NCBI GenBank assembly: GCA_028291365.1
Contig: JAQGIE010000158.1
Span: 1 to 34,163, forward strand
DNA: 34,163 bases
Direction: 5' to 3'
DNA from: Rhodospirillales bacterium
GTDB taxonomy: Bacteria > Pseudomonadota > Alphaproteobacteria > BOG-932 > Roseiterribacteraceae
A program made the position numbers and the translations under genes. Of the stretch, positions 8,390-16,940 are shown one piece after another (the stretch's first letter is position 1; every line of letters starts with the position of its first letter). The notes under the pieces are model-generated. The model did not search any database, was not told the origin of the DNA, and saw only the letters and a program-made list of their open reading frames with translations.

Positions 8390-8497
8390 GTGGCCGGCGC
8401 GAGCCCGGTCGTATAGCCGAAACCCCGGATCGCCTGCAATTGGTCCCTTGGCCGCCCATAGCGTGCCCTCCCCCCGGCGCCTAGTCTCCGCGCCGCC

Positions 8498-9490
8498 ATG
8501 GCCGAATCCTTTGACGACGATGTGGACGACCCCGAACTGGCGGCCGAGGACGAGGCCGCGGGCGATCTGCGCGTCGCGACCATCGACGCCTCGCTGGCCG
8601 GCCAGCGGCTCGACAAGGCGCTGGCGGTGACCCTGCCGGACCTGTCGCGAGCGCGGCTGCAGGCGCTGATCGCGGCGGGCGCGGTCAGCGTCGCCGGCAT
8701 CGCCTGGACCGACGGCAACACACGCGTGCATGACGGGCTGGTCGTCACCGTCGCGGTGCCGCCGTCGGTGCCCGCGATTCCGGCCGCCCAGCCGATCCCG
8801 CTCAACATCGTGTTCGAAGACGAATTCCTGCTGGTGATCGACAAGCCCGCCGGGCTGGTCGTGCATCCCGGCGCGGGCCATCACGACGGCACGCTGGTCA
8901 ATGCACTGCTCGCTCATTGCGGCGATCAACTGTCGGGGATCGGCGGCGTACGCCGGCCCGGCATCGTGCACCGGCTCGACAAGGATACCAGCGGGCTGAT
9001 GGTGGCGGCCAAGACCGACGCCGCCCATCGCGGCCTGTCGGCGCAGCTTGCCGACCGCTCGCTGTCGCGCACCTACCGCGCGATCGTGTGGGGACAGCCG
9101 ACGCCGGTTGCGGGGCGGATCGACGCACCGATCGGGCGCAGCCTCAACAACCGGCGGAAAATGGCGGTTGTGCGCCACGGCGGGCGTGAGGCGGTCACGC
9201 TTTATTCCATGGTGACGCGGGTCGGCGGCAAAGCCTCTCTGGTAGAGTGCAAGCTGATGACGGGACGGACGCACCAGATCCGCGTGCACATGGCCTCGAT
9301 CGGACATCCGCTGGTGGGCGACCCGCTCTATGGGCGTGCCCGCAGCGACGGTTCGGCCCTGGCGCGGTTTCCACGCCAGGCGCTGCACGCCACGGCGATC
9401 GCATTCATCCATCCGATCGACGGACGAGAAATGTCCTTTGTCAGCGAGCCGCCGCAAGATTTTCGCGCCTTGATCGACCTGCCGGACTGA
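8498..9490 (+). CDS. rluD: 23S rRNA pseudouridine synthase, RluD type
   Basis: This encodes a 330-aa enzyme that isomerises uridines in helix 69 of 23S rRNA (positions 1911/1915/1917 in E. coli numbering). An acidic N-terminal extension is followed by an S4-like RNA-binding domain (LAGQRLDKALAVTLPDLSRA, about 34-80). The RluA-type catalytic domain carries HRLDKDTSG with catalytic Asp161 and the later RTHQIRVH motif. The neighbour rpoH starts 78 nt downstream in the same direction, a pairing common in alphaproteobacteria. The ribosome site is weak. RluC-type specificity is less likely given the S4 domain and the context. Confidence 0.9.
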   Translation: MAESFDDDVDDPELAAEDEAAGDLRVATIDASLAGQRLDKALAVTLPDLSRARLQALIAAGAVSVAGIAWTDGNTRVHDGLVVTVAVPPSVPAIPAAQPIPLNIVFEDEFLLVIDKPAGLVVHPGAGHHDGTLVNALLAHCGDQLSGIGGVRRPGIVHRLDKDTSGLMVAAKTDAAHRGLSAQLADRSLSRTYRAIVWGQPTPVAGRIDAPIGRSLNNRRKMAVVRHGGREAVTLYSMVTRVGGKASLVECKLMTGRTHQIRVHMASIGHPLVGDPLYGRARSDGSALARFPRQALHATAIAFIHPIDGREMSFVSEPPQDFRALIDLPD

Positions 9491-9568
9491 ACGGAACAAT
9501 CGGCGCCCCGGCGCGCTGCGCCCCCCAAGCGCCACACCGACGACACACTCGAACTGCACGACAAACCG

Positions 9569-10453
9569 ATGGCCACAACCACCCTTCCCGTCATTTCCAG
9601 CGAGAGCAATCTCGCGCGTTATCTGCAGGACATCCGCAAGTTCCCGCTGCTGACGCCCGAAGAAGAATTCATGCTGGGCAAAAGCTGGAAGGAACACGGC
9701 GACACGCAGGCGGCGCATCGTCTGGTGACGTCGCATCTGCGCCTGGTGGCGAAGATCGCGATGGGCTATCGCGGCTACGGCCTGCCGCTGACCGATCTGA
9801 TCAGCGAAGGCAATGTCGGCATGATGCAGGCGGTGAAGCGCTTCGATCCCGACAAGGGATTCCGCCTCGCCACCTACGCGATGTGGTGGATCCGCGCTTC
9901 GATCCAGGAATACATCCTGCACAGCTGGTCGCTGGTGAAGATGGGCACCACGGCGGCGCAGAAGAAGCTGTTCTTCAATCTGCGCCGGCTCAAAGGCCAG
10001 ATGAAGGCGATCGAGGAAGGCGACCTGTCACCCGAAGCGGTGACCAAGATCGCCACCACGCTCGCCGTGCCCGAAGCCGACGTCGTCTCGATGAATCGCC
10101 GCCTCGCCGGCCCCGACAGCTCGCTCAACGCACCGCTGCGCGCCGACATCGAAGGCGCCGAGTGGCAGGACTGGCTGGTCGACGAAACGCAGAGCCAGGA
10201 AGCCTCGCTGGGCGACCGGCAGGAGCTGAATCAGCGCCAGGCGCTGCTTGCCGAAGGCATGAAGTCGCTCAACGATCGCGAGCGCCGGATCCTCAATGCA
10301 CGCCGCCTGCAGGACGATCCGATGACGCTCGAAGACCTGTCGAAGGAATACAACATCAGCCGCGAACGGGTGCGCCAGATCGAAGTGCGCGCGTTCGAGA
10401 AGCTGCAGAAGGCGATGAAGAAAGAAGCCGAGGCGAAGAAGCTGACGTTCTAA
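9569..10453 (+). CDS. rpoH: Heat-shock sigma factor sigma-32 (RpoH)
   Basis: This encodes a 294-aa sigma-70-family factor directing RNA polymerase to heat-shock promoters. Region 2 has DLISEGNVGMMQAVKRFDP and the WWIRASIQEYI promoter-melting segment. The RpoH box QKKLFFNLR lies at residues 131-139 and separates it from primary sigmas. Region 4.2 near the C-terminus has ISRERVRQIEVRAFEKL. The length is normal for the family. It follows rluD by 78 nt, in which I see no clear sigma-32-type promoter. A paired palindromic repeat begins right after the stop codon. Confidence 0.95.
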   Translation: MATTTLPVISSESNLARYLQDIRKFPLLTPEEEFMLGKSWKEHGDTQAAHRLVTSHLRLVAKIAMGYRGYGLPLTDLISEGNVGMMQAVKRFDPDKGFRLATYAMWWIRASIQEYILHSWSLVKMGTTAAQKKLFFNLRRLKGQMKAIEEGDLSPEAVTKIATTLAVPEADVVSMNRRLAGPDSSLNAPLRADIEGAEWQDWLVDETQSQEASLGDRQELNQRQALLAEGMKSLNDRERRILNARRLQDDPMTLEDLSKEYNISRERVRQIEVRAFEKLQKAMKKEAEAKKLTF

Positions 10454-10545
10454 GCAATGTCCCCCCGCGAAAGCGGGGGCCCATTCTCATCCATCACGAC
10501 TGCTTCAGAACGGATCCCCGCTTTCGCGGGGACTATTGCTTCGGA
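10453..10545. repeat. Paired palindromic (BIME-like) repeat, copy A
   Basis: There are two hairpins in opposite orientation. The first is CCCCCGC-GAAA-GCGGGGG at 10462-10479 and the second is CCCCGC-TTTC-GCGGGG at 10516-10531. The flanks agree as well: AGCAAT..GTCCCC on the left is mirrored by GGGGAC.ATTGCT on the right, so the whole 93 bp is one imperfect inverted repeat. It starts at the rpoH stop and contains the last codons of the convergent membrane-protein gene. There is no T-run, so it is not a standard intrinsic terminator, though it may stop or stabilise both transcripts. Confidence 0.85.
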
Positions 10546-11060
10546 CCACCGGCGATCGTGCCGGCGGTGAGGTCGTTGACCTTCAACGCGTGCTTGGCAT
10601 TGTAGCCGACTTCCTCGCCCCACGCTTCGCGCAGAGTCTCCTGGCGCCGTTCGAGATCGCGGATACGCACGCCATGCTGCAGCACCATGCCGTGCGCGAC
10701 GGCGGGCGGAACGAGATAGTCCATCATCCAGCCGGCGGCGGCGGCGCCGTACATGGCGAGCCAGGTCTGCGACTTGACCAGGATCAGCATCGCGTGCGGC
10801 CAGCTGAATCCGTCCTGGAACAGCTGCATCACCCACGGCACCACGCCGCATGCGTTGAGCGCACCGACGGTGAGCGCGGTCGACTTCTGTGGGCTTCGGT
10901 CGATGTAGAAAGCGACCGCGGTCGGCAACATGCCGACTCCGATGATGATGGTCATCGGAAACAACACGCCCGCGGCGACGAGCGTGAAGAGGATGGCGGC
11001 GCGCGTGCTCCATTTGGCTTCGCTCTTGCGAACCAACCGCGCCTTCGTCGTCGCTGCCAT
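10533..11060 (-). CDS. Small multi-pass membrane protein of unknown function, coupled to the pseudokinase
   Basis: This 175-aa protein has a basic N-terminus (KARLVRKSEAKW) and several hydrophobic segments: about 20-55 (probably two helices), about 62-80, and about 88-110. The C-terminal part (from about 125) is charged and probably cytoplasmic. I do not recognise the family. The AGGAGG ribosome site is built around the upstream gene's TAG stop, 11 nt before this start, so translation is probably coupled to the 714-aa gene. A direct partnership with that protein in the membrane is an inference. The last codons lie within the paired palindromic repeat. Confidence 0.8.
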   Translation of the reverse strand: MAATTKARLVRKSEAKWSTRAAILFTLVAAGVLFPMTIIIGVGMLPTAVAFYIDRSPQKSTALTVGALNACGVVPWVMQLFQDGFSWPHAMLILVKSQTWLAMYGAAAAGWMMDYLVPPAVAHGMVLQHGVRIRDLERRQETLREAWGEEVGYNAKHALKVNDLTAGTIAGGPKQ

Positions 11061-11071
11061 CGCTAGCCCTC

Positions 11072-13216
11072 CTAAAGTCCCGCCAGTCCGGTGGCGCGAA
11101 CCACGACGATGCCGGCGATCACGATCACCGCGAGCACCGCCGAAATGACCGCCGCGGCTTCGCGACCGGCACCACGCTCGAGCGTCGCACGGTTGGCGAC
11201 TTCTTTTTTGAGCCGGGCGATTTCGGCGGCGAGCAGGACGAAGTTGCGGCGGGCTTCGGTGAACCCTTCTTCGTCGGAACGGATCGTCTTGGGATCGTCG
11301 ACCAGCGCCTGCAATTCGGCGAGGTCGCCCTTGCGCGCCGCGCCCAGCGCTTCTTCGGTGAGGCGCTTGCGCAGGTTGCGATTATGGAAGCGCTCGATCA
11401 CCGGCAGCATCAGGTCGCAGAACCAGCCCGCCAGGTTGGGCAGCTGCGGCGGACCAAAGCGGCGCTGGATCGAGGTCAGGATGTTCAGCGTCGCGAGCAC
11501 CTTGCCGCTGTCGCCGTCTTTGCCGGTGCCGAGCGCGTTGAGCATGATCTCCGCGACGCGCCGGTCGCGGCCGGCGATGAACGCGGCGCAGTGGCGGTCG
11601 ATCGGCGCCGACGGGCGCTGCTCGCCTTTCATCCCCACCACTTCGAAGGCGCGGATCAACTCGTAGGACGAGGTGACGTAGAATTCCTGCAGCATCTCCG
11701 ACGCGCACGGCATCGAACTGACCATCTCGTACAGAACGCGTTCCGGCCCGTAGCCGTACGCGCTGCGCTCGAGATAGGTTTTGTACTGATCGAACTGCTT
11801 GATGTAGCCGGTATGCTCGGGCTTCGCGTCGGTCTGGCAGTTGACCCAGAACAGCGGCAGCTGACCGGTGATCACTTCGCAGATTTCCTGCGGGCCTTGG
11901 CCTTCGCCGACCGCGTAGGCAAGCGCATCGCCGATGCCGAGCGGCATCATCGCGTTGCCCTTGTAACGGATGGGCGCCGACGGATCGAGCGCCATCGAAA
12001 CGCGCGCGACCAGGCGATCTTCGAAACTGCCGCCGCGGCCCGACGACGATGCCGTCGTCACCGCCTCGGCGACGCGGTTCGCCATGCCGTTGTCGCCCAG
12101 GGTACGGCGCAGCCAGCGATCGAGTTCGCCGTTGTCGATCACCTTGACCGCTTCGACGACGTTGTCGCGCATCGCCATCGCGACTGAACGCGGACGCCAC
12201 TGCTCTTGCCCGCCAAGCGCGAAGGAACGCTGCGCGCGACGCGCGATCTGCGGCTGCTTCGGCGACAGCCGGCGGCCGGCCAGCCATTGGCGTATATCGT
12301 CGAGCGTCCAGCGCTGACGCGGATCGTCGTACAGCATGCCGCGCAACGGCTCGACCAGGCCGGACGAGATACGCGTATTGCCGATGATGGCGGGATACGA
12401 GCCGCGATCGATCTTGTTTTCGATGATCTGATCGTCGCTCAGCGCCTGCGTCGGATCGTGGCCGAGCGCCAGGATCGCGAGCGTCGCGCCGAGCGCGTAG
12501 ATGTCGTCGGCGACGGTGCCGAGGCCACGGCCCGCCGGCATCGCCATGGCGCGCTCGATCGGCTCGATCACGGTCGGCTGGCCGAATGACGGCGGCGCCG
12601 ATACGCACTGGCCCAGGATCGCCGTCGCGTTGGCGCCGGAGTTGTAATAGAGATTCGTCGGCCGGATGGCGCCGTGGAAGATGCCGCGATTGAAGAGATC
12701 GCTGAGCACGCTCACCGCGGGTTCGAGAATCACGCGCGTCGCTTCGTCTTCGCCCATCGGCGCGCGATGCTCTTTCAGCGAGGTCATCAGGCGCGGCGCG
12801 TGCGGACGTTCGAACACGCACAGCAGGCGCTGGCGCCGCTCGAGGGGCCAGTTCACCACGCCCCAATCGACCAGCTGCAACAGGCCGGGATTTTCGACCG
12901 CGCGCAGACCGGGCAGAATTTCAGAGCGCGCCACCGGACGCGTGCCGGTCACGATCGCGAACGCATGCGCCTGCGACTGGCCGATGCGGCGTGCGAGATA
13001 GGTCTGCTGGTTGGTCGCATCGGTCATGACCGCCGGCGCGTTGGTCACGACCTCGTACCGCTCGCCGATCTGGACGAGATTTGCACTGTCGACGCCCATC
13101 GCCACAGCCGCCTCGGCGGCGGCGGCTTCATCGGGTCCGCCCTCGATCGGCGGCGGCGGGAGTTCGGGCGGTGGCGGCTCGTTCTCAGCCACGTCCGCTG
13201 CAGCAGCGTCGGTCAT
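11072..13216 (-). CDS. Tail-anchored protein-kinase-like protein, predicted pseudokinase
   Basis: This 714-aa protein starts with a Pro/Ala-rich segment (1-40). Residues ~50-315 follow a protein-kinase fold: HGAIRPTNLYYN aligns with the catalytic loop HRDxxxxN, ADDIYALG with the alpha-F Asp segment, and DDPRQRWTLDDIRQWL with the end of the C-lobe. The catalytic Asp of HRD is replaced (HGA, 181-183), the DFG position reads LGQ (201-203), and no convincing VAIK lysine or Gly loop is seen. It is therefore predicted to be catalytically dead. Residues ~320-650 are helical and unrecognised. A single transmembrane helix ends the protein (~687-710), so the rest should face the cytoplasm. It is followed by the small membrane protein gene. 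Confidence 0.8.
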   Translation of the reverse strand: MTDAAAADVAENEPPPPELPPPPIEGGPDEAAAAEAAVAMGVDSANLVQIGERYEVVTNAPAVMTDATNQQTYLARRIGQSQAHAFAIVTGTRPVARSEILPGLRAVENPGLLQLVDWGVVNWPLERRQRLLCVFERPHAPRLMTSLKEHRAPMGEDEATRVILEPAVSVLSDLFNRGIFHGAIRPTNLYYNSGANATAILGQCVSAPPSFGQPTVIEPIERAMAMPAGRGLGTVADDIYALGATLAILALGHDPTQALSDDQIIENKIDRGSYPAIIGNTRISSGLVEPLRGMLYDDPRQRWTLDDIRQWLAGRRLSPKQPQIARRAQRSFALGGQEQWRPRSVAMAMRDNVVEAVKVIDNGELDRWLRRTLGDNGMANRVAEAVTTASSSGRGGSFEDRLVARVSMALDPSAPIRYKGNAMMPLGIGDALAYAVGEGQGPQEICEVITGQLPLFWVNCQTDAKPEHTGYIKQFDQYKTYLERSAYGYGPERVLYEMVSSMPCASEMLQEFYVTSSYELIRAFEVVGMKGEQRPSAPIDRHCAAFIAGRDRRVAEIMLNALGTGKDGDSGKVLATLNILTSIQRRFGPPQLPNLAGWFCDLMLPVIERFHNRNLRKRLTEEALGAARKGDLAELQALVDDPKTIRSDEEGFTEARRNFVLLAAEIARLKKEVANRATLERGAGREAAAVISAVLAVIVIAGIVVVRATGLAGL

Positions 13217-13366
13217 TCAAAGCTCGGCTTCTTCGGGCGGCCGCATCCTAGCCGCGCCCCGAGCCTACTTAAAAGCTGTTAACCCTATGTTTCCGTCCCA
13301 CCGCCAACAGGCAGCGCTCTTTTTCCGGTTTGCCGGCAAAACGGCAACGGCCGTGCCGGAAACGCT
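13217..13366. other. Intergenic region with a cruciform-like structure beside purA
   Basis: The region lies between the pseudokinase start and the purA stop. At 13322-13362 an outer 7-bp stem (TTTCCGG / CCGGAAA) encloses a perfect 12-bp palindrome TTTGCCGGCAAA (13329-13340) and a smaller GC stem. It ends 4 bp from the purA stop and could act as an RNA 3'-end structure for purA, but it lacks a T-run on that strand. A TTAA-N6-TTAAC motif at 13269-13283 lies about 55 bp upstream of the pseudokinase start and may belong to its promoter. Confidence 0.45.
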
Positions 13367-14662
13367 CTAGCGGGGGGCGAAGGGATCGGTCACCAGGATC
13401 GTGTCGTCGCGCTCGGGGCTGGTCGAAAGCAGCGCCACGGGCGCCTGGATCAGTTCTTCGATGCGGCGGACATACTTGATCGCGGTGGCCGGGAGCTGGC
13501 GCCAGGACCGCGCTCCGGCCGTCGAATCGCTCCAGCCCTCGAAGGTTTCATAGATCGGTACCACCGCCGCCTGGGCCCGTTCGTCGGCAGGCAGCCGGTC
13601 GAGCCGCTTGCCGTCGAGCTCGTAGCCGACCGCAACTTTGAGCTCGTCGAACCCGTCCAGCACGTCGAGCTTGGTCAGTGCGATGCCGTCAATGCCGCCG
13701 ATGCGGATCGCCTGGCGGACCATGGTGGCGTCGAACCAGCCGCAGCGGCGCTTGCGCCCGGTGACGACGCCGAACTCGCGCCCCTTCTCGCCGATTCGCT
13801 CGCCGATCGCGTCGGTGAGTTCGGTCGGGAACGGTCCCGATCCGACCCGCGTCGTGTAGGCCTTGCAGATACCGAGCACGTAGCCGATCGAGCCCGGACC
13901 GACGCCCGAACCTGCGGCGGCGTTGCCCGCCACCGTGTTCGACGAGGTCACGTAGGGATAGGTGCCGTGATCGACGTCGAGCATGGCGCCCTGCGCGCCT
14001 TCGAACAGCACGCGCGCGCCGTCGCGAATCCGGTCGCCCAACACCTGCCAGGCCGGCCCGGCGTAGGGCAGCACGTTCGGCGCGATGTCGCGCAGCTGGC
14101 CGAGCAGCTCGTCGCGATCGATCTCGTCGGCGCCGAAGCCGCGCAGCAGCGCATTGTGATGGAACAGCAGCTCGTCGACCTTGCGCGCGAGCACCGCCGA
14201 GTCGGCCAGATCGCACAGGCGAATGGCGCGGCGCGCGACCTTGTCTTCGTAGGCGGGACCGATGCCGCGTCCGGTCGTGCCGATCTTGCTTTCGCCGCGC
14301 GCCGCTTCGCGCGCGCGGTCGACGGCGCCGTGCACCGGCAGGATCAGCGCGGCATTGTCAGCGACCAGCAGGCGCGCCGGCGTGACGTGCAGCCCTTGCT
14401 TCTCGACGCGCTCGATTTCAGCCAGCAGCGCCCAGGGATCGACCACGACGCCGTTGCCGATGATCGAATACGTCTGTTCGCGCACGATGCCCGACGGCAG
14501 CAGCGAGAGTTTGTAGACCTGTTCGCCGACCACCAGCGTGTGACCGGCATTGTGGCCGCCCTGAAAGCGCACCACCACGTCGGCGCGGCTCGACAGCCAG
14601 TCGACGATCTTGCCCTTGCCTTCGTCGCCCCACTGGACGCCAACCACCGCGACATTCGCCAT
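13367..14662 (-). CDS. purA: Adenylosuccinate synthetase
   Basis: This 431-aa enzyme converts IMP plus aspartate to adenylosuccinate with GTP, in AMP synthesis. The N-terminus [21 protein letters not shown] is the family's phosphate-binding loop with the catalytic Asp and Lys. [29 protein letters not shown] and RKRRCGWFD are further signatures. I chose ATG 14662, which overlaps the hisZ stop as TAATG; an upstream extension has no support. The hisZ-purA coupling fits a purine/histidine link, since histidine synthesis consumes ATP. A palindromic structure lies immediately after the stop. Confidence 0.96.
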   Translation of the reverse strand: MANVAVVGVQWGDEGKGKIVDWLSSRADVVVRFQGGHNAGHTLVVGEQVYKLSLLPSGIVREQTYSIIGNGVVVDPWALLAEIERVEKQGLHVTPARLLVADNAALILPVHGAVDRAREAARGESKIGTTGRGIGPAYEDKVARRAIRLCDLADSAVLARKVDELLFHHNALLRGFGADEIDRDELLGQLRDIAPNVLPYAGPAWQVLGDRIRDGARVLFEGAQGAMLDVDHGTYPYVTSSNTVAGNAAAGSGVGPGSIGYVLGICKAYTTRVGSGPFPTELTDAIGERIGEKGREFGVVTGRKRRCGWFDATMVRQAIRIGGIDGIALTKLDVLDGFDELKVAVGYELDGKRLDRLPADERAQAAVVPIYETFEGWSDSTAGARSWRQLPATAIKYVRRIEELIQAPVALLSTSPERDDTILVTDPFAPR

Positions 14663-15798
14663 TACGCAATCTCCGAAAGCGCGCCGTGCACCCACACATG
14701 CGTGCAGCCGAGCCGTTTGGCTTCGCTGCGCGCGTCCTCAACCGGGCCAAGCCCGGTAACCGTGATCCAGCCTTGTTCGCGCAGGCGGGCGCCTGCTTCG
14801 TCGCCGAACGGCACGAAGACGCGGCGCGTGCGCGCGGGCGGCGGCAACGCGCGCAACAGGCTGTCGCTGAACAAGGTGACGCCCACCGCGGGCTCGTTCG
14901 AGGCGGCGACGCGATAGCGCCCGCCGCGGCCGAGTTCGCCGCGCACGCCGCGCGCGAACAAGGTGAAGGACAGGCCGGTCTGGAATTCAAAGCCGCGCCG
15001 CTCGACCGGATCTACCGTCAGCGGCACCGCCGGCATGCGTCCGCGCAACTGCGCGACGGCCGCGAACAACCGGGCGCGATCCGGCTCGGCCGAGGGCGGC
15101 AAAGCCAGCGCCGCAAATTTGGTCAGGGCCGCATCGATCGGGCCGGCCAGGCCGACCAGCGCCGACAAGGTGCGGCCGATCTCGTCGCCGCGCGCCGCCA
15201 GCACGCTGGCGTCACGACGATCGAGCGCGGTTTCAATGTCGGTGCGGGCCTTACCGGTGACGCCGTGCGCTTCGAGCAGCGCCGGCACCAGCGTCGGCAG
15301 GGCCAGGTCGACGGTGAGGCCGGCGATGCCGAGCGTCAGCGCGGTCTCGACCGCCAGCGCGATGATCTCGGCGTCGGCGGTCGGCTCGAGGCTGCCGATC
15401 AATTCGCAGCCGACCTGGCGGAATTGCCGCTCGGGACGGAGCTGGTCGCCGACCACGCGCAGCACTTCGCCGGTATAGGCCAGGCGCAGCGGCCGCGGCG
15501 CGTGCCGTAGCCGCACCGCCGCGATACGCGCGATCTGCGGCGTCAGGTCGGCGCGCACCGCCATGGTCCGCTGGGTCACGGGATCGAGCAGGCGGAAGAT
15601 GCGGTCGCGATCGGCCGCGCCGACCCCGGCCAGCAGGCCCGCCTCGTACTCGACCAGCGGCGGCTTCACGCGCTCGTAGCCGTGCGCGGCGATGGTTGCG
15701 AGGGCGCGTTCGACGATCGCGGCCTCGTGGCCGGCGTCGGGCGGGAGAAGATCGTGCAGACCCTGCGGCAGCAGGGCCGCGTGCAGCGCGTCTTGCAT
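14662..15798 (-). CDS. hisZ: ATP phosphoribosyltransferase regulatory subunit (HisZ)
   Basis: This 378-aa protein has a class II aminoacyl-tRNA-synthetase-like fold. It opens with [14 protein letters not shown] and contains motif-2-like [13 protein letters not shown] and [15 protein letters not shown]. It is shorter than HisRS and lacks an anticodon-binding domain, which marks HisZ rather than HisS. HisZ pairs with the short HisG catalytic subunit to catalyse and regulate the first step of histidine synthesis; hisG is not in this window. The stop overlaps the purA start by 1 nt. The start at 15798 faces a divergent unknown gene 122 bp away. Confidence 0.9.
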   Translation of the reverse strand: MQDALHAALLPQGLHDLLPPDAGHEAAIVERALATIAAHGYERVKPPLVEYEAGLLAGVGAADRDRIFRLLDPVTQRTMAVRADLTPQIARIAAVRLRHAPRPLRLAYTGEVLRVVGDQLRPERQFRQVGCELIGSLEPTADAEIIALAVETALTLGIAGLTVDLALPTLVPALLEAHGVTGKARTDIETALDRRDASVLAARGDEIGRTLSALVGLAGPIDAALTKFAALALPPSAEPDRARLFAAVAQLRGRMPAVPLTVDPVERRGFEFQTGLSFTLFARGVRGELGRGGRYRVAASNEPAVGVTLFSDSLLRALPPPARTRRVFVPFGDEAGARLREQGWITVTGLGPVEDARSEAKRLGCTHVWVHGALSEIA

Positions 15799-15920
15799 GG
15801 CGGGCGCATGGGTAAACCGGATCGACCGGCACGTCGATGGTCGCGCCCGCAGATCAGGCCCCCGCTCTTCCGGAGCCGACAGCCACCGGCTAGGGTCTCG
15901 CCAACCAACAGGGATGTACG

Positions 15921-16922
15921 ATGCGCCGTCTGGAGATCATCGAAGGCGTCAACCGCCTCCTCGACCTCATCGAAGAGGCAAACCTGATCGACGCCGTGAC
16001 CAAGCTCCGGCTGTCACTGCGCGACGAGAAGGTCGAGCTGCCGGTCGCTGAAATCCTGCATGCGATCCAGTCGATCAGCCGGTTCAAGCCGCTGATCACC
16101 GATGTCATCGATCAGACCATCACGATCCTCGATCTCGAAATCGTCTTCGCCGACGAATTCTGGCGCCAGGCTATCGCGCGCCCGAAGGACCAGGGCGATT
16201 TGCTGCGCGCCGCCACCGAGGCGCGCCATTCGCTGGCCTTCGTGGTCAACTACCTGCCGCGCCTGCTCGACCTGATCGAAACCCGCAGCACCACCGCGGC
16301 GCTGGAAAACGCCAAGAAGAAAGACGGCCTGGGCGGCAACAGGGTCCTGTCGGTGGTGCTGCCCGAAGGCGAAGACGAATTGTCGACGCCGGCCCGCATC
16401 AAGACCGCCATGTCGGCGGTCGAAGATCTCTATGACGTCGCCATGGTGCTCGGCAGCGACAGTTTCGATCCGATCCTGGTGCTGGGCATGGATTCGGGGA
16501 GCGACAAGTCGATCGACTTCCTCGGCTCGGCCAAGCCGATTGCAACGGTGCGCGACGCGCTGGTGCAGATCCTCAACGTCACGATCTTCTTGAAGGAGAC
16601 CCGCGCCGAGCGCCGCATCGAGATCCTGGAAAAGGAAATCGGCCTGTTCGGGCGCATCGCCGAATTCGAAAACAGCGGCAAGGCGCGCGAGGGCGAGCTG
16701 GCGGTGGCGCGGCAGAAGACGTTGCGCGCGGTCGAAAGCCTGCTCGAAGCGGGCGCGGTGCTGGCCGAACAGGACCGGCCGCGCGTGGTCAATCCGCGCA
16801 AATATCTCGCGACGACGCAGGTGAAGCTGCTGCCGTCGCCGGAACCGGCCGGCGATGAGCCGCGCAAAGCGCCCGCGGTACGCCGCAAGGTCGGCGAGCG
16901 CCCGGTCGAAGACGAGCATTGA
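15921..16922 (+). CDS. Unrecognised 333-aa helical protein, first gene of a two-gene unit
   Basis: I do not recognise this protein. It has no signal peptide and no transmembrane helix. It is mostly helical, with amphipathic stretches at the N-terminus (LEIIEGVNRLLDLIEEANLI), around 95-125, and a long charged helix around 225-280 (ETRAERRIEILEKEIGLFGR). A conserved-looking patch VLGMDSGSDKSIDFLGSAKP (about 200) may be a functional site. The last ~40 residues are Pro/Lys/Arg-rich and look disordered. The repeat-rich secreted protein gene begins 18 nt after its stop, so the two are probably co-transcribed. Hypothetically it could be a cytoplasmic partner of that protein or of its export. The pair interrupts a run of minus-strand biosynthetic genes. 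Confidence 0.75.
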   Translation: MRRLEIIEGVNRLLDLIEEANLIDAVTKLRLSLRDEKVELPVAEILHAIQSISRFKPLITDVIDQTITILDLEIVFADEFWRQAIARPKDQGDLLRAATEARHSLAFVVNYLPRLLDLIETRSTTAALENAKKKDGLGGNRVLSVVLPEGEDELSTPARIKTAMSAVEDLYDVAMVLGSDSFDPILVLGMDSGSDKSIDFLGSAKPIATVRDALVQILNVTIFLKETRAERRIEILEKEIGLFGRIAEFENSGKAREGELAVARQKTLRAVESLLEAGAVLAEQDRPRVVNPRKYLATTQVKLLPSPEPAGDEPRKAPAVRRKVGERPVEDEH

Positions 16923-16940
16923 GCTAGACAGGCTGCTCGC

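Noticed and set aside
8375-9922. 515-codon minus-strand frame opposite rluD and the rpoH start
   Set aside because: Antisense shadow of rluD and rpoH, both of which carry full family signatures.
10462-10531. Reading the hairpins after rpoH as a bidirectional intrinsic terminator
   Set aside because: No T-run follows either hairpin, and the same paired structure recurs at two other loci, including inside the serC-serA unit, so a dispersed repeat explains it better.
13269-13283. TTAA-N6-TTAAC resembling a CtrA cell-cycle regulator site
   Set aside because: The CtrA consensus has a 7-bp spacer; with N6 in one isolated site the evidence is too weak to call.
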